Shown: piece by piece, positions 1 to 7,491 of the stretch
Position numbering within the stretch: position 1 is the stretch's first letter
Layout of the letters: every line of letters starts with the position of its first letter
Source: an uncultured Collinsella sp.
GTDB lineage: Bacteria; Actinomycetota; Coriobacteriia; Coriobacteriales; Coriobacteriaceae
Reading direction: 5' to 3'
Length of the DNA stretch: 64,000 nt
NCBI GenBank assembly: GCA_900758845.1
Contig: CAAESW010000037.1
Span: forward strand, 1 to 64,000
The notes under the pieces: generated by a model
Databases searched by the model: none
What the model was told of the DNA's origin: nothing
The model's input: only the letters and a program-made list of their open reading frames with translations
Made by a program: the position numbers and the translations under genes

Positions 1-39
1 CGGCGCGCAGGCCCGCGAGCAGGCCGCCTTTCTCGCCCG

Positions 40-43
<4 letters not shown>
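1..43 (-). CDS. ABC transporter permease, N-terminal 14 residues only (partial)
   Basis: An ATG at 43-41 overlaps the TGA stop of the ATPase gene (ATGA, 43-40) and reads MTGEKGGLLAGLRA to the window edge. A four-base overlap with an ABC ATPase gene is the usual arrangement for the membrane subunit of a two-gene exporter. I infer a permease from position and coupling only; 14 residues carry no diagnostic motif. Confidence 0.55.
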
Positions 44-768
<725 letters not shown>

Positions 769-934
769 GGGTTCGTCCTTTCTCTTCCGGGCGCGCGGGC
801 CGAGTCGCCGTGCCCGCGCGCCTTGCCTTTCGGGTTCACCATCCATGGTGGGGCGCGTTTCTAACGAAGCCGTAACGGCCGTTGGGCTCTTTTGGCGCCA
901 GCCTTTCTCGACCCGTACGCCACTCATGGTATGT

Positions 935-946
935 TTATCGCGATAA
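935..946. promoter_or_regulatory. Palindromic operator candidate between ABC exporter and TetR stub
   Basis: TTATCGCGATAA is a perfect 12-bp palindrome ending 17 bases before the GTG start of the truncated TetR gene. TetR regulators commonly bind such dyads between themselves and a divergent transporter. Site function is inferred. Confidence 0.45.
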
Positions 947-963
947 CAAGGACGGAGGTGCCC

Positions 964-1065
964 GTGGCACGCAATAAGTACCTGGAGGAGACGGTCGAGA
1001 AGATTCTCGACGTTGCCGAGCGGCTCCTCGTGGAGCGCGGCTACGAGCACACCACGATGATCTGA
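964..1065 (+). pseudogene. TetR/AcrR regulator, truncated to its first 33 residues
   Basis: A GTG start five bases after GGAGG opens a reading frame VARNKYLEETVEKILDVAER... ending ...GYEHTTMI and a stop. This is the first helix region of a TetR DNA-binding domain; the helix-turn-helix itself and the ligand domain are missing. The coding sequence breaks exactly where foreign sequence (the HsdS tail) begins, so a deletion or insertion removed the rest. In intact relatives this regulator would control the divergent exporter at 40-768. Confidence 0.7.
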
Positions 1066-1348
1066 AGAGCAATACGCTAAACCGAAAAAGGTAATCGAAG
1101 CCGCGCCTGTGGACTTATCGAGGGTCGAGATTCCCGCCCCATCCATCGGCACCCAGCAGAAGGTCGTCGACATCCTCGACCGCTTCGACACCCTAACGAA
1201 ATCGCTCACCGACGGTATCCCCGCCGAGATCGAGGCACGCCGGGCGCAGTACGGGTACTACCGCGACCGCCTGCTCGACTTCCCGCGCAAGGCAGACGCC
1301 ACGCGCAGCATGCTCTGGGTCTTGGACATTGGCTCGATGTCGGTGTAG
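1061..1348 (+). pseudogene. Type I restriction-modification specificity subunit (HsdS), C-terminal relic
   Basis: The frame open from 1061 reads SEEQYAKPKKVIEAAPVDLS, then RVEIPAPSIGTQQKVVDILD, RFDTLTKSLTDGIPAEIEAR and RAQYGYYRDRLLDF. IPxPxxxxQQxxVxILDxFD followed by EIxARRxQYxYYRDxLL is the conserved C-terminal segment of HsdS proteins, which recognise DNA for the HsdR/HsdM complex. No hsdM, hsdR or upstream HsdS sequence is present. The frame runs on for about 20 unrelated residues, so the true C-terminus is lost too. It is a fragment joined to the TetR stub. Confidence 0.75.
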
Positions 1349-1401
1349 ACGTTGAGCGTGACCATGGCGTTTCCCTCCATGCCGAGAGGCTGTATAAGCC
1401 G
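1258..1401 (-). pseudogene. Tyrosine recombinase (integrase), C-terminal relic
   Basis: On the minus strand the frame contains LGMEGNAMVTLNVYTDIEPM followed by SKTQSMLRV. This resembles the end of phage-type integrases, where a conserved LGH box is followed about ten residues later by the catalytic tyrosine in NxYTHx. Here the box reads LGM (His replaced by Met) and the tyrosine is in NVYTDI. Nothing upstream resembles the catalytic domain. Integrases are often found beside hsdS genes, which fits the HsdS tail overlapping it on the other strand. The match is short, so the call is tentative. Confidence 0.4.
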
Positions 1402-1528
1402 CCGTGACGGGCGACGATTCATGCCCTCCCAAAAAACATGCGTAAGATCGAGCGGAGGCTGAGCACGCCGAAACGGCCCATCGAGTGTTATTTTGCGAGC
1501 TAGGCGCATCGAAAGCGACCTTTCGTGG

Positions 1529-1660
1529 TATAAACTACTTGCCGGAAGCCGCGGCTTTCAGAGTACGGCTTACGTGTACGTTTAACCTCCGTGGGCGACG
1601 GGGTGCCGCAAGGCGTAGAATATCGCCCACCTGTAGGGGCCTGCAGCGATGCGGGCCCCG
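1529..1660 (+). ncRNA. Structured leader before ToxN-like gene; possible type III antitoxin RNA region
   Basis: An extended -10 (TGG then TATAAA at 1529-1534) precedes a leader with two hairpins: GTGGGCGA at 1591-1598 pairs perfectly with TCGCCCAC at 1623-1630, and a 9-bp stem GGGGCCTGC/GCGGGCCCC at 1636-1659 sits just before the toxin-like gene. Type III toxin-antitoxin loci carry promoter, antitoxin RNA, terminator hairpin and toxin in this order. I could not find the tandem ~35-nt repeats expected for an intact ToxI, and the second hairpin has no U-tract, so the RNA may be decayed. Confidence 0.3.
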
Positions 1661-1684
1661 CTTCGTATGAGGGGGGCGTAACCG

Positions 1685-2133
1685 ATGAAGATCGTATCCA
1701 TCTCCCAGGACTTCTTCGACCTCGTCGAGGGCGACCGCGAGCTCATGCTTAAGCACAATCGCCCCTGCATCGTGGTGGTGAGGCTGCGTTTCCGCGGGAA
1801 GCGAGGGACTTCGCCGTGCCGCTGCGTTCCAACATCGCCCCTAACGTGCCCAAAGACCAGTACTTTGCGTTGCCACCCCGCCCCACGACGCGCCCCGGCT
1901 GCCGCCACGGCATCCACTACATCAAGATGTTCCCCATAACCAAGGCCTATCAACGCCGCTTCAGGACCGAGGGCTCGGCCTACTACGAGGCGCTCCAGCG
2001 CATCATCGATGGCAACACCAAGCGCATTGTCTCCGAGTGCCAGGCATACCTCGATCGCTACGAGCGCGAGGGAAGGCCTCGCTTTGCCGTCGACATCAAC
2101 CGCATCGTGGGGCTGCTGGAGGGCGAGAAGTAG
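1685..2133 (+). pseudogene. ToxN/AbiQ-family endoribonuclease toxin (type III TA), frameshifted
   Basis: Two frames together give one ~149-residue protein. The first (from ATG 1685) reads MKIVSISQDFFDLVEGDREL ... CIVVVRLRFRGKR; the second resumes at about 1806 with DFAVPLRSNIAPNVPKDQYF ... GIHYIKMFPITKAYQRRF ... GNTKRIVSECQAYL. This matches the ToxN/AbiQ layout: an N-terminal strand pair, a FAVPLRSN-like beta segment, IKMFPI, and a C-terminal helix. Losing one base near 1804-1806 explains the break. As sequenced only a truncated N-terminus would be made, so the gene is probably dead, unless this is a sequencing error. Family assignment is by pattern, not by search. Confidence 0.6.
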
Positions 2134-2157
2134 GGCACCTCGGCTCAGTCTCGAGCC

Positions 2158-2180
2158 ATGCGGAACCGCTCCGCATTTTT
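2158..2180 (+). terminator. Rho-independent terminator after ToxN-like gene
   Basis: Stem ATGCGGA/TCCGCAT with a five-base loop is followed by TTTT, 25 bases after the toxin-like stop codon. Confidence 0.7.
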
Positions 2181-2341
2181 GAACGCCGCGTGTGCGTCCT
2201 AAATACTTGAGAAACAAGCTGTGAAGTGCGGTGGCGCGCCCGTGCCCGTGCATAGCCGTCACCATCAGCGTCTACGCGGCGTCGGCTTCAAGTGGAACTG
2301 GCGCCGCTGCTGTATATGGTTTGCCTTGCTGCAAATAGCGA

Positions 2342-2761
2342 TCAATGCCCGCGATGTTTCTGCTTGCGCTTCAACTTTCGCTGCTCGAAGCGCGTCTTCG
2401 CCTCATCCGCGCGACGCTGACTTCTTGCTTGAGCCGACTCCCGCTTCATCGCTTCCCGCTGTGCCGCGAGCGCCTGTTGTGCCTTGGTGCTCACCGCGGG
2501 CCGTTTAAGGGCTTTCGCTGCCTCGCGAGCGCGCCGCTTGGGGTTCTTCGCGGGCTTGCTTGTTTCAGTGGCCTTGTCGCCGAAGAACGAGAGCTTCTCC
2601 CATTCGCTTGTAACGAATCGCAGAATCTCCTCATCGGACGGCTCCGCGCCGAAGACGATGCGGGCGACGCCGTATCTGCCGCCCTCGACGTGCTCCGCCA
2701 GCCCGACCCAGAATTGACCGTCGTGATATACGGTCAGGGTGGACGACACGCTGATCTGCAT
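2342..2761 (-). CDS. yjdF: YjdF (DUF2992) family protein
   Basis: A 139-residue protein whose N-terminal half (STLTVYHDGQFWVGLAEHVE ... ARIVFGAEPSDEEILRFV) is the DUF2992/YjdF signature. The C-terminal third is very basic (KNPKRRAREAAKALKR ... RKLKRKQKHRGH), as usual in the family, suggesting nucleic-acid contact. In Firmicutes, yjdF is controlled by a riboswitch sensing azaaromatic compounds, so a role in coping with such compounds is plausible, but the molecular function is unknown. I chose ATG 2761 because AAAGGAGGA sits 8 bases upstream; an upstream in-frame start at 2791 lacks this. A promoter-like TACAAT 128 bases upstream implies a long leader. Confidence 0.85.
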   Translation of the reverse strand: MQISVSSTLTVYHDGQFWVGLAEHVEGGRYGVARIVFGAEPSDEEILRFVTSEWEKLSFFGDKATETSKPAKNPKRRAREAAKALKRPAVSTKAQQALAAQREAMKRESAQARSQRRADEAKTRFEQRKLKRKQKHRGH

Positions 2762-2894
2762 GGTTGGTTCCTCCTTTATGTAGATGACCATGCAGAGAAG
2801 GGACAACCAAGGAGGCAGGTTACTGATGCGGACTAGCGCACGCCCACGACTACCCGACGGGGACTGTGTTTTCATCTCTGGTGGTTGGATTGTA
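2762..2894 (-). promoter_or_regulatory. yjdF promoter and ~120-nt leader, candidate yjdF riboswitch
   Basis: On the minus strand an extended -10 (TGC then TACAAT, 2894-2889) is followed by about 120 nt of untranslated GC-rich leader before the strong ribosome site of yjdF. yjdF genes elsewhere carry an azaaromatic-sensing riboswitch at this place. I could not fit the published consensus by eye, so this is an inference from gene identity and leader length. Confidence 0.35.
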
Positions 2895-2973
2895 GCACGT
2901 GCGAATGCGCCCGGCATCGCTGCTGACATGGCGCTACTGGGATTCGCTCCTCGATGCATCCTTGTGCACATTG

Positions 2974-3024
2974 CCTTCTCGGTTTCGAAACTTTAGAAAT
3001 AATCGAGTTTCGAAACCGAGAAGG
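2974..3024. repeat. 19-bp perfect inverted repeat, operator-like, before ATPase relic
   Basis: CCTTCTCGGTTTCGAAACT (2974-2992) and its exact reverse complement (3006-3024) are separated by 13 bp. Each arm contains the self-palindrome GTTTCGAAAC (2982-2991, 3007-3016), so four half-sites are arrayed. The right arm ends in AAGGAG, the ribosome site of the relic starting at 3033. This looks like an autoregulatory operator or attenuator hairpin. Confidence 0.7.
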
Positions 3025-3032
3025 AGTGGATT

Positions 3033-3300
3033 ATGGCTTGGGTAGACCGCAATACGTACCGACTCCACCGTGCTGGAGAGGCTGGCCGAGTACATGATGG
3101 ACAATTCCGGCAACCTCAACTCGCCCAACAACATCGCCAACGTGCTCGACGCCAACAGGGTTCCCACCAACCACGTCACCGTCGGGCGCTATATCTCGTA
3201 CCTCCGCGACGCTTTCGCCTTCTATGAGGCGAAGCGCTATGACATCAAGGGGAAGAAGTACATCACTAACCGAAGAGGACTCCTCACCGAATTCCCTTGA
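3033..3300 (+). pseudogene. AAA+ ATPase with DUF4143 domain, internally deleted relic
   Basis: Behind a good ribosome site (AAGGAG) the frame at 3033 gives MAWVDRNTYR, the start of AAA-family/DUF4143 ATPases (normally followed by the P-loop). After 10 codons it jumps to another frame reading STVLERLAEYMMDNSGNLNS ... PNNIANVLDANRVPTNHVTV ... YEAKRYDIKGKKY, which belongs to the DUF4143 region about 230 residues further on. The C-terminus is also missing. Walker motifs are absent. The junction lies near 3055-3063. A single internal deletion that spared promoter and start is the simplest explanation. Confidence 0.72.
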
Positions 3301-3312
3301 GATCGGGCGGCA

Positions 3313-3753
3313 TTATTGAGCGTGGGCGTTCTCGTAGACATCTTTGATTTCTTCCGGCAAATTGTCGGGAATCAGCGCCTTCACCCTATCCTCGTTGCCA
3401 TCTTGGATCGCCTGCTCGTAGTACCAGCATTTGAACTTCAACATATCCAGCGCACGGTTCATGTTTGCGATCTCCGACTCCATGTGGGTCCTTCGCTCCT
3501 CGAACATGGCCTTGCGCTTGGGATATGTCGATGGGCCCTCCGCGCACCATTCCATGAACAGTCGGATGTCCTTAATCTCCATTCCAGCCTTCTTCAGGCA
3601 TTCGATGACCCGAAGCGCCTCGAGTTCCGTATCGCCGAATCGGCGAATGCCGGACGTCCGTTCCAATTCCGGGAACAATCCCTGCTTGTCGTAATAGCGC
3701 AGCGTGGAAACGGGCAGACCGAACATATCCGCCACCTGTCCGATTGTGTACAT
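3313..3753 (-). CDS. MerR-family transcriptional regulator
   Basis: A 146-residue regulator with an N-terminal winged helix (TIGQVADMFGLPVSTLRYYD, KQGLFPELERTSGIRRFGD) followed by a long coiled-coil dimerisation helix (about residues 75-118). There is no metal-binding cysteine cluster at the C-terminus, so it belongs to the stress/redox or drug-sensing MerR group rather than the metal sensors. Start ATG 3753 has GGAGG six bases upstream; a frame extension to 3768 has none. It is divergent from the flavodoxin-type reductase gene at 3859, and the shared gap has a classic MerR promoter, so it most likely controls that operon. Confidence 0.9.
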   Translation of the reverse strand: MYTIGQVADMFGLPVSTLRYYDKQGLFPELERTSGIRRFGDTELEALRVIECLKKAGMEIKDIRLFMEWCAEGPSTYPKRKAMFEERRTHMESEIANMNRALDMLKFKCWYYEQAIQDGNEDRVKALIPDNLPEEIKDVYENAHAQ

Positions 3754-3784
3754 GGTCCCTCCGGACAAATCTGGAATTTACTCC

Positions 3785-3815
3785 TTGACCTAAAGTTAGG
3801 TTTAGGTATTACCTT
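3785..3815 (+). promoter_or_regulatory. MerR-type promoter and operator for the redox operon
   Basis: -35 TTGACC (3785-3790) and -10 TACCTT (3810-3815) are 19 bp apart, the over-long spacer that MerR activators correct by twisting DNA. Between them lies the inverted repeat ACCTAAA (3788-3794)/TTTAGGT (3801-3807), centred in the spacer as in MerR operators. Confidence 0.85.
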
Positions 3816-3858
3816 TATTTTCGTCAATATATATAAGGAGTGCAAGGGGTATTCCGTA

Positions 3859-4398
3859 ATGAGCAAAACGGTTTTGATAATCTCTTCAAGTCCTCGAAAG
3901 AATGGCAATTCCGAGACGCTGGCGGATGCTTTCGCCAAAGGTGCGCGAGAAGCGGGTCACAGCGTGGAGACCGTGCGCCTGCGCGAAAGGCAGCTTGGCT
4001 TCTGCAAGGGGTGCCTTGCCTGCCTAAAGCTGGGGCGCTGCGTCATCCAGGACGACGCCGTGGAAATTGCCGCCAAGATGCACGATGCGGATGTGTTGGT
4101 GTTTGCAACGCCCGTCTACTACTACAGCGTCTGTGGCCAGCTCAAGACCATGCTGGACCGCGCCAACCCGCTTTTTGGCTCCGATTACTCATTCACCGAG
4201 GCGTATCTATTAGCAACGGCGGCGGAGAGTGGGCGCTCGACCTTCGACGGCGCGAAAAAGGCCGTGCAGGGATGGGTTGACTGCTTCCCCCGCTGCACGC
4301 TTGCCGGAACGGTTTTTGCCGGCGGCGTGAACGACGCGGGCGATATCGCCGGGCATCCCGTTCTGAAACAGGCGCAACGAATGGGCATGGAAATCTAG
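3859..4398 (+). CDS. Flavodoxin-fold NAD(P)H-dependent FMN reductase family protein
   Basis: A 179-residue soluble flavoprotein. The N-terminal SSSPRKNGNSETLADAF is the FMN-phosphate loop of the NADPH-dependent FMN reductase family, and GCLACLKLGRCVIQDD carries the conserved cysteines seen in the iron-sulfur-flavoprotein-like branch. FATPVYYYSVCGQLK is the second flavin loop. It starts the operon activated from the MerR promoter and is followed after 64 bases by a decarboxylase-cupin gene and an alpha/beta hydrolase, suggesting reduction or detoxification of an organic electrophile. The substrate is not known. Confidence 0.85.
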   Translation: MSKTVLIISSSPRKNGNSETLADAFAKGAREAGHSVETVRLRERQLGFCKGCLACLKLGRCVIQDDAVEIAAKMHDADVLVFATPVYYYSVCGQLKTMLDRANPLFGSDYSFTEAYLLATAAESGRSTFDGAKKAVQGWVDCFPRCTLAGTVFAGGVNDAGDIAGHPVLKQAQRMGMEI

Positions 4399-4462
4399 GC
4401 GGGCTACTTAACCGCGTGGAGGCAGATTCGTGTCCAGAACCATCGATAGGAGGAAATCGATC

Positions 4463-5230
4463 ATGGCAATTAAACAGACAGCGGGCAGAGATGCCCTGGG
4501 GGACTTTGCCCCCAAATTCGCACAGCTCAACGACGATGTGCTGTTCGGCGAGGTGTGGAGCCGAGAAGACGGGCTTTCCCTTCGAGACCGCAGCGTGGTG
4601 ACGGTTGTGGCCCTGATGGCGCAGGGACTGACGGACTCTTCGTTTAAATATCATCTGATGTCCGCAAAGAGCAACGGGGTGACCAAGGCTGAGATGGCGG
4701 AAATCCTTACGCACGCGGCGTTTTATGCGGGATGGCCCAAGGCGTGGGCGGCCTTTCGCATGGCGAAGGAGGTCTGGGCGGACGAGGACGACGGCGCCGA
4801 CGCAAAGGCCCGACACCAAAACGAGATGGCCTTTCCCATCGGTGCCCCCAACGACGCATTTGCGAAGTACTTTATTGGGCAAAGCTACCTCGCGCCCCTT
4901 TCCACCGAGCAGGTCGGCGTCTACAACGTGACGTTCGAGCCCGGCTGCCGCAACAACTGGCACATCCATCACGCCAAAAGCGGTGGCGGACAGATCCTCG
5001 TCTGCGTGGCTGGCCGAGGGCTTTACCAGGAATGGGGCAAACCGGCACAGGAGCTGCGCCCTGGCGACGTGGTAAATATTCCCGCGGGCGTAAAGCACTG
5101 GCACGGTGCGGCGCCCGACAGCTGGTTCTCCCATCTCGCGGTGGAAGTTCCGGGCGAGGAGGCCTGCAACGAGTGGTTGGAGCCCGTGGTCGACGAGCAA
5201 TACCTTAAAGCGACCGACAAGGAGGCTTAG
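4463..5230 (+). CDS. Carboxymuconolactone decarboxylase-like domain fused to a cupin
   Basis: A 255-residue two-domain protein. Residues ~1-115 are CMD/AhpD-like (LRDRSVVTVVALMAQGLTDS, EMAEILTHAAFYAGWPKAW); the CxxC pair of peroxidase-type AhpD is absent. Residues ~130-250 are a cupin with the metal-site motif WHIHHAKSGGGQILV and PAGVKHWHGA. Start ATG 4463 follows AGGAGG; an upstream in-frame ATG at 4430 has no site. It ends 2 bases before the next gene, so the two are one transcript. Similar CMD-cupin proteins occur beside MerR regulators and reductases in anaerobes; the reaction is not established. Confidence 0.85.
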   Translation: MAIKQTAGRDALGDFAPKFAQLNDDVLFGEVWSREDGLSLRDRSVVTVVALMAQGLTDSSFKYHLMSAKSNGVTKAEMAEILTHAAFYAGWPKAWAAFRMAKEVWADEDDGADAKARHQNEMAFPIGAPNDAFAKYFIGQSYLAPLSTEQVGVYNVTFEPGCRNNWHIHHAKSGGGQILVCVAGRGLYQEWGKPAQELRPGDVVNIPAGVKHWHGAAPDSWFSHLAVEVPGEEACNEWLEPVVDEQYLKATDKEA

Positions 5231-5232
5231 GC

Positions 5233-6204
5233 ATGGAGCAGTTGAAACTGACGCAGGAATGGGACAAGGTGTTCCCCAAAAGTGACAAGGTTGAGCACAG
5301 CAAGGCGACTTTTCACAACCGATACGGCATCACGCTGGCGGCCGACGTCTACGTGCCAAAGAACGTGGAGGGCAAGCTGCCTGCCATCGCCGTCAGCGGT
5401 CCGTTTGGCGCGGTGAAGGAGCAAACGTCCGGCCTTTATGCGCAGAAAATGGCGGAGCTGGGCTTTTTTGCAATTGCCTTTGACCCGTCCTATACCGGCG
5501 AGAGCGGTGGTACGCCCCGCTATGTAGCATCTCCGGACATCAACACCGAGGACTTTTGCGCAGCGGTGGATTTCCTCTCTGTGCAGGAAAGTGTTGACCC
5601 GGAGCGTATCGGCATTATCGGTATCTGCGGTTGGGGCGGCATGGCAGTCAATGCGGCGGCCATCGACACCCGTATCAAAGCTACCGCGGCTATGACGATG
5701 TACGACATGACCCGCGTGACCGCAAACGGCTATTTTGACGCCGAGGATTCCGAACAGGCGCGCTTTGAAAAGCGGAAAGCGCTGAACGCACAGCGCACCG
5801 AGGACTATAAAAACGGCAGCTATGCGCTGGCGGGCGGCGTGGTCGATCCGCTACCGGAGGACGCGCCGCAGTTTGTAGCGGACTATTACGCCTACTACAA
5901 AACTCCGCGAGGCTATCATCCCCGCAGCCTGAACTCTAACGGTGGCTGGAATGTGACGTCCTCGCTGTCGTTCCTAAATATGCCGATTTTGCAATACAGC
6001 AGCGAAATTCGCTCTGCGGTACTGCTGGTGCATGGCGAGAAGGCGCACTCCCGTTATTTCAGCGAAACCGCGTACAACAAGCTGACGGGGGACAACAAGG
6101 AATTGTTCATTATCCCCGGCGCCAGCCATACCGACCTCTACGATCAGATGGATATCATTCCGTTTGAAAAGCTGAAGGCGTTCTTTGAGGAATACCTGAA
6201 ATAA
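5233..6204 (+). CDS. Alpha/beta hydrolase, dienelactone-hydrolase-like with Cys nucleophile
   Basis: A 323-residue hydrolase. The nucleophile elbow is GICGWGG at residues 130-136, so the nucleophile is probably Cys132 as in dienelactone hydrolases rather than serine. Upstream AFDPSYTGESGG forms part of the oxyanion region and GASHTDLYDQ near the end supplies the catalytic histidine. No signal peptide is seen. The ATG lies only two bases after the preceding stop, with GGAGG inside the end of that gene, so translation is coupled. Third gene of the MerR-controlled operon. Confidence 0.87.
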   Translation: MEQLKLTQEWDKVFPKSDKVEHSKATFHNRYGITLAADVYVPKNVEGKLPAIAVSGPFGAVKEQTSGLYAQKMAELGFFAIAFDPSYTGESGGTPRYVASPDINTEDFCAAVDFLSVQESVDPERIGIIGICGWGGMAVNAAAIDTRIKATAAMTMYDMTRVTANGYFDAEDSEQARFEKRKALNAQRTEDYKNGSYALAGGVVDPLPEDAPQFVADYYAYYKTPRGYHPRSLNSNGGWNVTSSLSFLNMPILQYSSEIRSAVLLVHGEKAHSRYFSETAYNKLTGDNKELFIIPGASHTDLYDQMDIIPFEKLKAFFEEYLK

Positions 6205-6350
6205 GCGTGTATTGATTTAATGCCAGGTCTCCAGCAACGATTCTTCTAAAGAGTGGGAGTAGCTGAAACGAGGCGATTGAATAACTCCATTCGTTTTGGT
6301 TACAACGAAATGTGTGCCGCGCGTCTGCGGCATGAAGAAGGGAGATTTCT

Positions 6351-6881
6351 ATGAATATCGTTGTGTTGAGTGGTAGCCCGCGCAAGGGTGCCAATACCGA
6401 CACCATGGTCGAGGCATTTGCCGAGACCGCGCGCGAGGCCGGCCATACGGTCGAGGTCGTCCGCGTTGCCGGCAAAAAGATTGCTGGTTGTCTGGGATGT
6501 CAGTACTGCTTTACCCATGAGGGCACCTGTGTGCAGACGGATGACATGGCCGATGTGATCGAGTCGCTGAAAGGCGCCGATATGGTTGTCTTCGCTTCGC
6601 CTATCTACTGGTTTGATATCACTGCGCAGGAGAAGGCCGCCATCGACCGCCTGTACGCCTTCGGTGCTACGGGCTTCCCGTTCACCAAGACGGCCCTTTT
6701 GCTCGATAGCCACAGCGAGGGCGTCTATGATGCAGCGATCGCTATGTACAAGTCAACTTGCGCATACTGCAAGTGGGAGGACCAGGGCATTGTCACCATC
6801 AACGGTATGACCGAGCGCGACAGCATGGCATCGTCGCCCAAGTTGAAAGAGGTGCGAGAGCTCGCTCGCAAGCTCGCCTAA
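6351..6881 (+). CDS. Flavodoxin-fold NAD(P)H-dependent oxidoreductase
   Basis: A 176-residue paralogue of the 3859 gene: SGSPRKGANTDTMVEAFAET is the FMN-phosphate loop, GCLGCQYCFTHEGTCVQTDD carries four cysteines in the iron-sulfur-flavoprotein pattern, and FASPIYWFDITAQEK is the flavin isoalloxazine loop. A strong AGAAGGGAG ribosome site precedes the ATG. It is 146 bases after the hydrolase, so it may be either the last gene of that operon or a separate unit. The 3' side ends in a large hairpin (6892-6961). Confidence 0.86.
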   Translation: MNIVVLSGSPRKGANTDTMVEAFAETAREAGHTVEVVRVAGKKIAGCLGCQYCFTHEGTCVQTDDMADVIESLKGADMVVFASPIYWFDITAQEKAAIDRLYAFGATGFPFTKTALLLDSHSEGVYDAAIAMYKSTCAYCKWEDQGIVTINGMTERDSMASSPKLKEVRELARKLA

Positions 6882-6891
6882 GGACAAGAAG

Positions 6892-6961
6892 AACGCATGG
6901 CAATCAGCGTTGGCGGAAAGCCTACTTCCCTTACCAAGAGGATTACTGATTGCCATGCGTT
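6892..6961. repeat. 16-bp perfect inverted repeat with 38-nt loop after the reductase gene
   Basis: AACGCATGGCAATCAG (6892-6907) and CTGATTGCCATGCGTT (6946-6961) are exact reverse complements; outside them AAGGAC/GTCCTT can extend the stem with a bulge. There is no U-tract, so it is not a simple terminator. It separates the reductase gene from the convergent ATPase relic. Confidence 0.65.
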
Positions 6962-6988
6962 GATGTCCTTATGGACAATCTCCGCATG

Positions 6989-7491
6989 CTAGGAGACTTT
7001 CTCGCTCAGGAACTCCCTGAATGCGGGGATGTCAAAGCCAACGAGACCACGCCCACGTTCCCCGATGACGCCGTCCTCGAGAAGGCGGCGTTTGTACTGG
7101 CTTGCGTAGTTGCTGGCGACACCCATGCGTTTGGCTATCTCCGAGACCCTGCTGGGGCCAGAATCGGGCAGCATCGCGAGTAAAAACTCAATGTCTTTAT
7201 CGGAAAGCTCTCGATAGGTCGTTTCGAGAGAAGCCCGATGTCATGCTTCTCGAGTTGCCTGAAGACGCCATTCATGTACGTGCGCCAGTTACCCTGAGTC
7301 TCCTGAGCATATGTCCAATCGATGCCGACTGGCCCAATCTGAACGCCGCTTATGCACGCGCGAGGCTGTGAGAGGCGGCTATCTGCCGCCTCTTTGGTTC
7401 GCTCGATAATATCTTCGAGCATGCCTGGCATGGCGGAGACATTTGCTGCGGTCCACGGTGGCCCCTTTGCAGGTTTTGCTAGTTTTTGCAA
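6989..7491 (-). pseudogene. Archaeal-type ATPase, frameshifted relic lacking the P-loop (copy 1)
   Basis: Minus-strand frames give TAANVSAMPGMLEDIIERTK ... ISGVQIGPVGIDWTYAQETQ ... GNWRTYMNGVFRQLEKHDIG, then after a one-base shift near 7222-7235 ETTYRELSDKDIEFLLAMLP ... RVSEIAKRMGVASNYASQYK ... GVIGERGRGLVGFDIPAFRE. The last part is the C-terminal winged helix and aligns with the end of the intact ATPase at 54985 (SPQRLFIEAM ... DRTQSWASKYRVSLIRERII). Walker A and B are missing: the promoter-proximal repeats (7466-7519) run straight into codons for the middle of the protein. So an internal deletion plus a frameshift inactivated it. Confidence 0.7.

Noticed and set aside
5023..5220. Minus-strand small frame in the cupin gene
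   Set aside because: No ribosome site and fully inside a well-supported gene.
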